From Candidatus Zhuqueibacterota bacterium 4484_219 (GTDB taxonomy: Bacteria > Zhuqueibacterota > JdFR-76 > 4484-219): a stretch of DNA of 6,162 nt. The notes beneath the pieces are model-generated. The model searched no databases. It worked only from the letters and a program-made list of their open reading frames with translations, and had not been told where the DNA came from. The position numbers and the translations under genes are program-made. Location: the NCBI GenBank assembly GCA_002085035.1, contig MZGM01000148.1:1-6162 (forward strand), written 5' to 3'. Within the stretch, counting starts at the first letter, position 1, and every line of letters starts with the position of its first letter. Positions 1 through 6,007 of this stretch are shown piece by piece.

Positions 1-2
1 TT

Positions 3-464
3 TTCTCTTATGCTGTTACGAGTTTCGCAGCATGGGCGGTTGTAATTGCTTTGGAGCATCAAGCGGAAGGTGAGACGGAAAGCAACGGCTTGCTTATAAA
101 AGATTACGCAGGTTTGGGGAAAAAGTCGCCTTTGTTGGCAGCAATCATGGCTGTGGCAATGTTCTCATTTGCAGGTGTACCGCCGACATTGGGATTTGTT
201 GGGAAATTTTACCTCTTCCGAACTGTTTTGGAAGGTGGATTTATTTGGCTGGCATTGATTGGTGTGCTGACTTCTTTGATCTCAGCATTCTACTATTTGC
301 GGGTGATTGTTTATATGTATATGTATGATGGGGAGCCCGTCATACGGAAGGAAACATGGCTTTACCTGACGGCAATCGCTGGCGGCGTTGGTGTTCTCCT
401 GTTAGGGATATTCGCAAATCCAATTTTTAGTTGGGCAACACAAGCTTTCTTAGAATTGATCTAA
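3..464 (+). CDS. nuoN: NADH-quinone oxidoreductase subunit N, C-terminal part (5' end outside window)
   Basis: This is the last 153 codons of a complex I membrane-arm subunit, an antiporter-like protein that couples NADH:quinone electron transfer to proton pumping. The open frame enters from the window edge at base 3, so the TTG at base 51 is an internal codon and not the start. Hydrophobic segments lie at fragment residues about 1-17, 43-59, 79-105 and 118-137. The diagnostic stretch is AGVPPTLGFVGKFYLF (residues 57-72), the family's Pro-Pro turn followed by the conserved Lys of GFxGK. An ALEHQAEGE...DYAGLGKKSP loop precedes it, as in NuoN. MrpD and NuoM/NuoL paralogues share this fold. NuoN is preferred because of the short C-terminus after the last helix and the position as last gene before a terminator, which fits the usual end of a nuo operon. 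The other nuo genes are not visible here. Confidence 0.9.
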   Translation, partial: FSYAVTSFAAWAVVIALEHQAEGETESNGLLIKDYAGLGKKSPLLAAIMAVAMFSFAGVPPTLGFVGKFYLFRTVLEGGFIWLALIGVLTSLISAFYYLRVIVYMYMYDGEPVIRKETWLYLTAIAGGVGVLLLGIFANPIFSWATQAFLELI

Positions 465-484
465 AGAAGAACGAGTTATTTGTT

Positions 485-524
485 CTGTTCCCTTCCAAAT
501 ATGTGAGAAGGGAACAGTTTTATT
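485..524 (+). terminator. Rho-independent terminator after nuoN
   Basis: A perfect 11-bp inverted repeat, CTGTTCCCTTC at 485-495 and GAAGGGAACAG at 507-517, encloses an 11-base loop and is followed at once by TTTTATT. It begins 20 bases after the nuoN stop codon and probably ends the nuo transcript, making the downstream lipoprotein gene a separate unit. Confidence 0.9.
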
Positions 525-577
525 AATTTAATGATCCACAATATGATAATATTATGAAGTAGTTGAAGAAGACACAA

Positions 578-605
578 TTGTTTTGCCGAATTAGGGATTT
601 CTAAT
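578..605 (+). promoter_or_regulatory. Weak candidate promoter for the TPR lipoprotein gene
   Basis: The 525-687 gap must hold the promoter of the next gene because a terminator precedes it. The best pair I can find is TTGTTT (578-583) and TCTAAT (600-605) with a 16-base spacer. The -10 element matches 5 of 6 consensus bases but the -35 only 3 of 6. The whole gap is AT-rich, so other -10-like hexamers occur by chance. Confidence 0.22.
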
Positions 606-687
606 CAGTTTGTTTGGTATTATTATGATTCAGTGTGTAAAATAATTAAAATATTCGATATCGGAAATCGATTTAGGAGTAAAAATA

Positions 688-1713
688 ATGTTAGTTAGAA
701 AGAAAATTTTATTATTGATAGCCTTGCTTTTATCGTTAAGTTTGCTGTTGGGTGCCTGTTCAAAATCAAGTTCTACTGAACCAGTAGACAATGCTGCTGA
801 CATGGGTGAAGTTCCGGCGACTGTAATTGATATGTCCAATGTTGAGGTACCAACAGATACACCTTTGCCGACTTTGCCACCACCAACCGATACACCGACA
901 GTGGAACCGAGTGTTCCTACAACACCCACAAACACTTTGGATCCATATAGCGAGCTTATTGCCGCTGGGATAGCGTTCTATGAAAGCGGAGAATACGAAC
1001 AAGCACTAGGAAAATTTGAAGAAGCAATTGCTTTAAATCCTACAAACGCGGAAGGTTATATACAGCGTGGAAGAGCTCACGCAAAAATGGGAAAGCTTGA
1101 CGAAGCGATTACAGACTATAACTTTGCGATAAATTACGACCCAAACTCGGCACGTGCTTATAATGGTCGTGGTGCTGCTTATGCTTTGAAGGGACAAGAG
1201 AAACAAGCGATGTTGGATTTTAATAAGGCGATTTCTCTGGATCCTTATTTGACAGATGCTTACGTTAATCGCGGAGTGGCATATGCAAAACAGGAAAAAT
1301 ACGATGAGGCAATTGCGGATTTTACCCAAGCGATAAATATAGAGCCAGACAATGCAGACCTCTATCTGGACCGAGGTTACGCCTATATTTTTGTTGGAGA
1401 AAGTGAGAAGGCGTTTGCAGATTTTGAGAAAGCGGTCGAATTGGCTCCCGATAACCCTGAGGCTTACTTCTCTCGAGGAACATATTATTTGTCTAATGCT
1501 AAATATGAAGAAGCAGTCGCTGATTTAAGTAAAGCGATTGAACTGGATCCCGATAATTCATATGCGTATATGAATCGCGGTAAAGCATACTTGGCGCTGG
1601 AGCAAACGGATAATGCTATTGCGGATTTCAAGAAGGTAGTTGAGTTAAATAATGTTCCTGACTTAGTGCAAGAAGCAAATGAACAGTTGCAGAAATTAAA
1701 TGCTGCTCCTTAG
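688..1713 (+). CDS. TPR-repeat lipoprotein
   Basis: A 341-residue exported lipoprotein built for protein-protein contacts. Residues 1-23 form a lipoprotein signal peptide: basic MLVRKK, a Leu-rich core, and a lipobox L21-G22-A23 before Cys24. A Thr/Pro-rich spacer follows (about residues 55-86, with TDTPLPTLPPPTDTP), of the kind that holds a domain away from a membrane or wall. Residues 87-324 are seven consecutive 34-residue tetratricopeptide repeats with no gap. They begin at about 87, 121, 155, 189, 223, 257 and 291, and most end in a Asp/Asn-Pro-Asp/Asn turn. A short charged helix closes the protein. The start is fixed by AGGAGT at 675-680, seven bases before ATG. There is no catalytic domain, so a scaffold or assembly role on the outer face of the membrane is inferred; the partner is unknown. 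The GH10-like gene downstream may share its transcript, since no convincing terminator lies between them. Confidence 0.9.
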   Translation: MLVRKKILLLIALLLSLSLLLGACSKSSSTEPVDNAADMGEVPATVIDMSNVEVPTDTPLPTLPPPTDTPTVEPSVPTTPTNTLDPYSELIAAGIAFYESGEYEQALGKFEEAIALNPTNAEGYIQRGRAHAKMGKLDEAITDYNFAINYDPNSARAYNGRGAAYALKGQEKQAMLDFNKAISLDPYLTDAYVNRGVAYAKQEKYDEAIADFTQAINIEPDNADLYLDRGYAYIFVGESEKAFADFEKAVELAPDNPEAYFSRGTYYLSNAKYEEAVADLSKAIELDPDNSYAYMNRGKAYLALEQTDNAIADFKKVVELNNVPDLVQEANEQLQKLNAAP

Positions 1714-1751
1714 GACTTTTATGATGACAGTTTTTTGTAGATTGTAATTAT

Positions 1752-1796
1752 AAAGAAGGCGAATGAACGAACCTTTTCTTTTTAAGTATCATTTTG
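1752..1796 (+). other. Disrupted 5' end (signal-peptide region) of the GH10-like gene
   Basis: The GH10 reading frame can be followed upstream of its first usable start to a TGA at 1764-1766. Bases 1767-1814 in that frame read TNLFFLSIILMELAAC, a hydrophobic core ending in a lipobox (LAAC), but the frame has no ATG or GTG there. An ATG at 1763 with AAGG at 1756-1759 is present but in a different frame. Removing one T from the T4-C-T5 tract at 1774-1783 would fuse it into MNEPFFLSIILMELAAC. Adding one T instead would join a KKANER-like basic stretch to the core, but from an ATA codon. Either way, one homopolymer change separates the observed sequence from a lipoprotein signal. The segment AAAGAAGG (1752-1759) can also pair weakly with CCTTTTCTTT (1772-1781), covering the RBS. 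Confidence 0.6.
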
Positions 1797-2825
1797 ATGG
1801 AGTTGGCTGCATGTACGAAGGAAGTGTCTCCATCGCATCCAAATCAACGGCTAAGTGTTGGGTCTGGTTTAGGACTTGTGAATGAAGGGCAAACTCTTCG
1901 CTCTCTAGCTGATGGGAGAGGGTTTCATATAGGCGTTGCGGTTCAAGCCCGTTATCTGAAAGAGGATGATTACAAAGAACTGCTTATTGCACAATGCAAT
2001 ACGATAACACCAGAAAATGAAATGGCATTTGATGTCATTCATCCCGACCTGGATCAATACAATTTTACTCCTGCGGATACAATTGCTGCTTTTGCGCAAG
2101 GAAATAATGTTTCCTTGCGGGGGCGTTCGCTCGTTTGGGAGCAACAGTTACCAATGTGGTTAACCCAAGGCAGTTTCAGTAAGGAAGAATTAAAACAGAT
2201 TTTACATGATCATATTTATAGTGTTATGGGGCATTATCAGGGCCAAGTATATGCCTGGGATGTGGTAAATGAAGCAATTGATACGGATGGTTTGTTCAAA
2301 AATACAATCTGGTTAGATGGTATTGGGCTTGAGTATATTGCTCTTTCGTTTCGATGGGCTCACGAGGCAGATCCAAACGCATTGCTTTTCTATAATGATT
2401 CTTGGGGGAAAAATATGGATAAAAAATTTATGGCAGTCGCGGTCTTAGCAGAAGGTTTGTTAAAGCAAAATGTACCCATTAATGGTGTAGGGATTCAAGT
2501 AAACACTTCAATAGATAATCCACCAAATCCGCAGGAGCTTTCGAATATAATTAATCGCATTAATGCATTGGGATTGAAAGTTCATATTACTGAGATTGAT
2601 GTAGATATTAATGGAGGGCACGGAGAAAGCACGTTAAAGCAACAAGCTTTGATTTATTATCAAGTAGTAAATGCTTGCTTAACTGCAGCAAATTGTGATA
2701 CTTTGATGGTTGGTGGGTTAACAGATAAGTATTCTCAACAGCCTGAATTAGCTCCCTTTCTTTTTGACAAAGACGGGAACCCCAAGCCTTCTTATTATGC
2801 GATTTTAAGTAGTTTGTCGCAGTGA
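1797..2825 (+). CDS. GH10-family glycoside hydrolase-like protein with altered substrate-binding residues; start uncertain
   Basis: A 342-residue protein with the TIM-barrel signature order of GH10 endo-xylanases (residues counted from the ATG at 1797). N-terminal LADGRGFHIGVAV (about 37-49) and TPENEM (71-76) match family motifs. WDVVNE ends in the expected acid/base Glu159, and HITEIDVDI contains the expected nucleophile Glu266. TDKYS (309-313) and FDKDGNPKPSYYAI (323-336) complete the family pattern. Several positions that bind xylose in the family differ: ENEMK has Ala77 for Lys, LVWH has Glu115 for His, QSH has Asn236 for His, VWG has Gly306 for Trp, and DKYSW has Gln314 for Trp. LPMWL keeps its Trp. 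A catalytic barrel is therefore likely, but on a substrate other than ordinary xylan, or the protein is degenerate. The start is uncertain: there is no clear RBS before 1794 (TTG) or 1797 (ATG), and MELAAC is a lipobox without a hydrophobic leader in frame. As written the product would stay in the cytoplasm. The gene lies 83 bases after the TPR lipoprotein gene and converges on the next gene. Confidence 0.8.
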   Translation: MELAACTKEVSPSHPNQRLSVGSGLGLVNEGQTLRSLADGRGFHIGVAVQARYLKEDDYKELLIAQCNTITPENEMAFDVIHPDLDQYNFTPADTIAAFAQGNNVSLRGRSLVWEQQLPMWLTQGSFSKEELKQILHDHIYSVMGHYQGQVYAWDVVNEAIDTDGLFKNTIWLDGIGLEYIALSFRWAHEADPNALLFYNDSWGKNMDKKFMAVAVLAEGLLKQNVPINGVGIQVNTSIDNPPNPQELSNIINRINALGLKVHITEIDVDINGGHGESTLKQQALIYYQVVNACLTAANCDTLMVGGLTDKYSQQPELAPFLFDKDGNPKPSYYAILSSLSQ

Positions 2826-2872
2826 ATTGCTGGGTTTATTTTTGAATGTAATATATGGATGTTACGAATAGA

Positions 2873-4045
2873 TTATCTTTCAATCCGGGGGGAACTCCAT
2901 ATTGCCCAGTCGTCTGCATAATCGCCATCTGCTTTGACAGCAAGGAAAAATTGTACAGTCTGGCCCTTGCGCTTTGACAAGTCAACATCGATTGGCACCA
3001 GTTTACCGTCACAACGTTTGCTTATTTCTTTTAGAACGTAGATTTTTCCATCTTTTTCATAACCGAATTGGAATTTAACACTTCCAGTATGGCAGGTTCC
3101 GTCAGCGTTTGCGATAAAGCCTATGCGTGCTTTAAAATGATCTCCTGGTTGGATTAGGTGTCCAGGGTAGAAACCAGCAATAACGCCGTCACTCTCGTGT
3201 TTTGGAAACATGAGGAGAATTTTGCCGGAGGTGGTTTTATTTTCAAGTATTTGGTTGTCTTTAATTTTCGCAACGCCGTCTGGATTACCGTCGTCGTTAT
3301 CATTGAAAGTTAGATCGATATCCAATTGATTACCGGTGCCACTTTTCCAGTTTGCATCGTTTGCGCTGGATAGGAAGTCAAGAATAATACCTGATGGAAC
3401 AACCACCTTAATTTTGACCCAGAATGGTTTCTTACCGTTTCCAAGCCCGAAATGCTCACCTTTGTCGTCGATGAGTTTAAAATTCTGTTGATAGGTACCG
3501 CTGATAAGTGGGGCGGTTAAATCAACTGACACATCTATTTCATTCCCTGGGGGGACGTTACCTGTTGTCAATTGCACGGAAGCTGGGGCATTCAAGATGT
3601 TTTCACCTTCGAAAATAAGTGCATAAGCGGGCGTCCATGTGCAAGAGCCAGCATTGCGCAATCGCCATGTTTTCGTAAATGATTGACCCGGATCCATCTT
3701 CGTATTATCGGGCACAGTGACATCTTTCACGAATTTAACGAGGTTACAAGGTGGAGGTGTTTTTGAATGGGCAGGGGGTGTCGATTGTGTTGCGGAAGGA
3801 GTGCTTGTTAGAACGGTTGTTGGATTTGGAGTGGATATAGTCGGCGATGGGGATTGTGTTAAATTGCTTGTTGGTAATGGTTCGTTGATTGTTGTTAATT
3901 GAGCTTGTAATGTTTCGGCAGCAGCGGTTCTAATGTATGAAACAGGAGGTTCTGTCACAGCAACCTTAGGGGGCATGTTGCAGCTAATCAGTACATTGAT
4001 CATTATGATGGAAAAGGCGAAGAACAAGAATCTCTTTCGGTACAT
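2873..4045 (-). CDS. Lipoprotein with NBR1-type Ig-like domain
   Basis: A 390-residue exported lipoprotein. Residues 1-21 (MYRKRF, then an Ile/Phe-rich core) end in the lipobox L19-I20-S21 before Cys22. A Ser/Thr/Pro-rich spacer runs from about 55 to 99. Residues 100-215 match the Ig-like domain called NBR1-like in many Chloroflexota proteins: a DVTVPDNTKMDPGQSFTKTW strand pair, then LRNAGSCTW (129-137), VPPGNEIDVSVDLTAP and SGTYQQNFKLID. Cys100 and Cys135 could form a disulphide. Residues 216-390 form a second beta-rich domain that I cannot name. It holds an Asp-rich segment (NDNDDGNPDG, 248-257), another Cys pair (318, 345) and an end DDWAIWSSPRI of the kind seen in secreted beta-sandwich or carbohydrate-associated domains. 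The start ATG is preceded by AAGGTG (plus-strand 4051-4056) with a 5-base spacer. The role is unknown; binding at the cell surface is inferred. The gene converges with the GH10-like gene (47-base gap, no clear terminator). Confidence 0.88.
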   Translation of the reverse strand: MYRKRFLFFAFSIIMINVLISCNMPPKVAVTEPPVSYIRTAAAETLQAQLTTINEPLPTSNLTQSPSPTISTPNPTTVLTSTPSATQSTPPAHSKTPPPCNLVKFVKDVTVPDNTKMDPGQSFTKTWRLRNAGSCTWTPAYALIFEGENILNAPASVQLTTGNVPPGNEIDVSVDLTAPLISGTYQQNFKLIDDKGEHFGLGNGKKPFWVKIKVVVPSGIILDFLSSANDANWKSGTGNQLDIDLTFNDNDDGNPDGVAKIKDNQILENKTTSGKILLMFPKHESDGVIAGFYPGHLIQPGDHFKARIGFIANADGTCHTGSVKFQFGYEKDGKIYVLKEISKRCDGKLVPIDVDLSKRKGQTVQFFLAVKADGDYADDWAIWSSPRIER

Positions 4046-4193
4046 GGTGTCACCTTACTTATAATATGCAGAAATTGGTATATTGATATTAGAAATAATA
4101 TTCACTATGATTTTACCGTATTTGGAGCGCATCAAGTATTGGGAATTGATATAATTGGGTATGAGTAGTGCCTGAAAGTGGGTTGGAGCCCCT

Positions 4194-4234
4194 AATGTTA
4201 AGAAAATGTTAAGTAATCTACTAAATTTTGTTAT
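4194..4234. promoter_or_regulatory. Direct repeats at 11-bp period, PhoP/PhoB-box-like
   Basis: AATGTTAAG occurs twice, at 4194-4202 and 4205-4213, exactly one helical turn apart. A third partial copy, TGTTAT at 4229-4234, lies exactly 22 bases after the second core. On the minus strand the first two read TTAACA-TTTTC-TTAACA, the form of the Gram-positive PhoP box (TTAACA-type repeats every 11 bp). Such head-to-tail repeats are typical of OmpR/PhoB-family response regulators. The site lies 30-50 bases upstream of a -35 element and about 150 bases upstream of the divergent lipoprotein gene, so it could act on either. The regulator itself is not in the window. Confidence 0.45.
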
Positions 4235-4242
4235 AAAAACCC

Positions 4243-4271
4243 TTGACAATTCTTAAGAAATGATGTATATT
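4243..4271 (+). promoter_or_regulatory. Strong sigma70-type promoter of the small secreted protein gene
   Basis: A consensus TTGACA (4243-4248) is separated by exactly 17 bases from TATATT (4266-4271). An AT-rich tract at 4223-4239 directly upstream could act as an UP element. Transcription would start near 4278-4280, giving a leader of about 37 bases that contains the RBS. This is the best promoter in the window and fits a highly expressed gene. Confidence 0.85.
4250..4259. promoter_or_regulatory. Palindrome in promoter spacer, possible operator
   Basis: TTCTTAAGAA is a perfect 10-bp palindrome sitting wholly between the -35 and -10 elements. A dimeric repressor bound there would block RNA polymerase. 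AT-rich palindromes of this size also occur by chance, so this is only a candidate. Confidence 0.3.
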
Positions 4272-4300
4272 ATGGGCACTTGGTAAAAATTATTTTGAAA

Positions 4301-4307
4301 AAAGGAG
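4301..4307 (+). promoter_or_regulatory. Strong ribosome binding site
   Basis: AAAGGAG ends eight bases before the ATG at 4316, within an otherwise A/T-rich and probably unstructured leader. It is close to the ideal Shine-Dalgarno sequence and fixes the start of the small secreted protein. Confidence 0.85.
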
Positions 4308-4315
4308 ATTAACCA

Positions 4316-4705
4316 ATGAAGAAAGTAATGTTACTCGTACTAGTTGCACTGTTAGCCACTTCTTTGATGGCTGCATTCGGCACCCGTTTGGTCCGCCTCA
4401 CTGTTATCAACAAAGGCAGCGACACCGTTTATTTGAAGCTCAATGGTGTTGACGAAGGTGGTTTCTACTATCTGACCATCCCCGGTGGCGAAGAGAAGGT
4501 CTTTACCCTCGTACAGGACCTCTATGTTGGCAAGCAGTATTTCTGCGGCGCATCCTGGAGCACCTCACTTGACTTGAGTTCCCAGGTTCGCTTGGTCTAT
4601 CGTGGCTCTTGCTCTGGTGGCGATGTTGCTAACTTTGGCGAGCCCACAATGGAGAAGGTTTCCTTCTACGAGACCGCAAACCAAGAGTGGCGCTATCAAT
4701 ACTAA
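4316..4705 (+). CDS. Small secreted protein of unknown function, probably highly expressed
   Basis: A 129-residue product that I do not recognise. Residues 1-20 form a clear Sec signal peptide (MKK, then a Leu/Val/Ala core, then SLMAA with likely cleavage near residue 20), leaving about 109 mature residues. The mature part alternates short beta-type strands with Gly/Asp/Asn turns: TRLVRLTVINKGSDTVYLKL, FYYLTIPGGEEKVFTL and QVRLVYRG. This suggests a single beta-sandwich. Cys77 and Cys99 are the only cysteines and could form a disulphide. There is no lipobox, transmembrane helix or wall-anchor motif. The gene has a consensus promoter, a strong RBS and its own terminator, so it is monocistronic. 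Its codons end in C or G far more often than those of its neighbours (many GGC, CTC, ATC, TTC, AAC), which can reflect selection for translation or a different origin. An abundant secreted or surface protein is inferred; its biochemical role cannot be read from the sequence. Confidence 0.85.
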   Translation: MKKVMLLVLVALLATSLMAAFGTRLVRLTVINKGSDTVYLKLNGVDEGGFYYLTIPGGEEKVFTLVQDLYVGKQYFCGASWSTSLDLSSQVRLVYRGSCSGGDVANFGEPTMEKVSFYETANQEWRYQY

Positions 4706-4769
4706 GCCGAAAGGTCTTAGTTAGTATGAGGGTGGCTGAGAAGTTGCCTTCAGTTTAGCAAAAAGATTC

Positions 4770-4804
4770 GAGGCTCTGAATAATTTCAGAGCCTCTTTCT
4801 TTTT
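4770..4804 (+). terminator. Rho-independent terminator after the small secreted protein gene
   Basis: GAGGCTCTGAA (4770-4780) and TTCAGAGCCTC (4785-4795) form a perfect 11-bp stem with a TAAT loop, followed by TTTCTTTTT (4796-4804). An A-rich tract precedes the stem (4760-4766), so some termination of transcripts from the other side is possible. It separates the small gene from prfA. Confidence 0.93.
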
Positions 4805-4863
4805 AATCTGAAACTAGTTCGTGTATGCTGTTATGGAGAACCTGTTTTTTGTGGTGATTGTTA

Positions 4864-4893
4864 TTGGTCGTAGCTCTCAATATTTTTGATAAA
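4864..4893 (+). promoter_or_regulatory. Weak candidate promoter for prfA
   Basis: The 120 bases between the terminator and prfA must hold its promoter. TTGGTC (4864-4869) and GATAAA (4888-4893), spaced by 18 bases, are the best pair I see, each matching about four consensus bases. The RBS is also weak (GACGGA at 4914-4919, five bases before ATG), which fits a modestly expressed gene. Confidence 0.25.
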
Positions 4894-4924
4894 TTAAAAA
4901 ATTTATTTGTAGTGACGGATTGTT

Positions 4925-5986
4925 ATGTTAAATAAGATTGAAGGGATTGAAAAAAGATATAACGAGTTAAATGAATTATTAATGGAAGTCGGGGATGACT
5001 ATCAGCGTGCAAAAGAGCTTAGTATAGAGCGAGCGGAAATTGAACCGATCGTAGAAAAGGCGACGGAATACCGGAAGCTGCTTGCTCAATTGGAGGAGGC
5101 ACGCGAGCTGCAAAATTCCGACGATGAAGAAATGCAGGAACTCGCAAATGCTGAGATACGCGAGCTCGAACCGAAAATCCAGAAAATGGAAATGACATTA
5201 AAATCTATGTTGCTCCCGAAAGACAAACGGGATGAGAAAAATGTAATTATGGAGATAAGAGCAGGGACGGGTGGAGATGAAGCAGCGATTTTTGCAGCTG
5301 ATCTCTTCCGAATGTACAGTCGATATGCTGAGTCGAAAGGTTGGAAGGTTGAAGTTCTCTCATCGCATGAAATTGGGGTCGGTGGCTATAAAGAGATTGT
5401 ATTTCTTATCAAAGGCAAGGGGGCTTATTCTCGACTGAAGTATGAGTCGGGGGTCCATCGTGTTCAAAGGGTGCCGATTACTGAAAGTCAGGGGAGAATA
5501 CATACTTCTACAGCAACGGTTGCTGTGCTTGCAGAGGTTGATGATGTTGAGATAAAGATTCCTGAAAATGATATTCGGATTGACGTTTATAAATCTGCTG
5601 GGGCTGGGGGGCAGAATGTTCAAAAGAATTCGACAGCAGTTCGATTGACGCATCTTCCAACAGGCATTGTTGTTCAGTGTCAGGATGAACGTTCTCAATT
5701 GCAAAATAAGATTCGAGCTATGAGCATTTTGCGTGCAAAGTTATATGAAATTGAGACCGAAAAACAGCGCCGTGAAGTAGATGAAAGCAGGCGTTCACAG
5801 GTTGGAACTGGTGAACGTTCTGAAAAGATACGCACTTATAATTATCCGCAGTCCAGGGTAACCGATCATCGTATCAACTACTCGTCCTATAATCTTCCGG
5901 CAGTTATGGAGGGCGCGATTGATGAGTTTATTGATGAGCTTGCAACGCGCGACGAGGCAGAAAGACTGGCTGCTGCGGGCATTTAG
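4925..5986 (+). CDS. prfA: Peptide chain release factor 1
   Basis: Full-length RF1 (353 residues; the family is usually about 355-360). It recognises UAA and UAG stop codons in the ribosomal A site and triggers release of the finished protein. Residues 1-95 form the helical N-terminal domain. The codon-recognition tripeptide is Pro184-Ile185-Thr186 in RVPITESQGRIHTS, the PxT form of RF1; RF2 would have SPF. The catalytic GGQ is at 228-230 in SAGAGGQNVQKN, where Gln230 is the residue methylated by PrmC. THLPTGIVVQCQDERSQ (242-258) and GERSEKIRTYNYPQSRVTDHR complete the family core. The ATG at 4925 gives the expected MLNKIEGIEKRY start. The prmC gene follows after 21 bases, as in many bacteria. 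The gene ends in TAG, a codon read only by RF1, and the frame stays open into prmC. Confidence 0.97.
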   Translation: MLNKIEGIEKRYNELNELLMEVGDDYQRAKELSIERAEIEPIVEKATEYRKLLAQLEEARELQNSDDEEMQELANAEIRELEPKIQKMEMTLKSMLLPKDKRDEKNVIMEIRAGTGGDEAAIFAADLFRMYSRYAESKGWKVEVLSSHEIGVGGYKEIVFLIKGKGAYSRLKYESGVHRVQRVPITESQGRIHTSTATVAVLAEVDDVEIKIPENDIRIDVYKSAGAGGQNVQKNSTAVRLTHLPTGIVVQCQDERSQLQNKIRAMSILRAKLYEIETEKQRREVDESRRSQVGTGERSEKIRTYNYPQSRVTDHRINYSSYNLPAVMEGAIDEFIDELATRDEAERLAAAGI

Positions 5987-6007
5987 CTTTCTTTTTTGAA
6001 GTTTTCA

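Noticed and set aside
51..464. TTG at base 51 as start of a separate small membrane protein
   Set aside because: The frame is open to the window edge and the upstream residues continue a NuoN transmembrane helix, so this is an internal codon.
630..1329. Three minus-strand open frames opposite the TPR lipoprotein gene
   Set aside because: They lie antisense to a clearly coding gene with seven intact repeats, lack RBSs, and translate to low-complexity or Cys/Arg-rich sequence typical of shadow frames.
2826..2872. Possible bidirectional terminator between the convergent genes
   Set aside because: The 47-base gap is AT-rich but contains no inverted repeat followed by a T run on either strand.
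4055..4249. Open frame of 64 codons on the minus strand in the divergent intergenic region
   Set aside because: It starts with a TTG overlapping the -35 element of the strong promoter, has no RBS, and its translation shows no recognisable pattern. The region is better explained as regulatory DNA.
4716..4755. Imperfect hairpin around GGCTGAGAAGTTGCC before the terminator
   Set aside because: Only short interrupted pairings are possible, and the strong terminator just downstream explains the 3' end fully.
5360..5704. Minus-strand open frame of 114 codons inside prfA
   Set aside because: prfA is unambiguous over its whole length; the antisense translation has no domain and no start signals.
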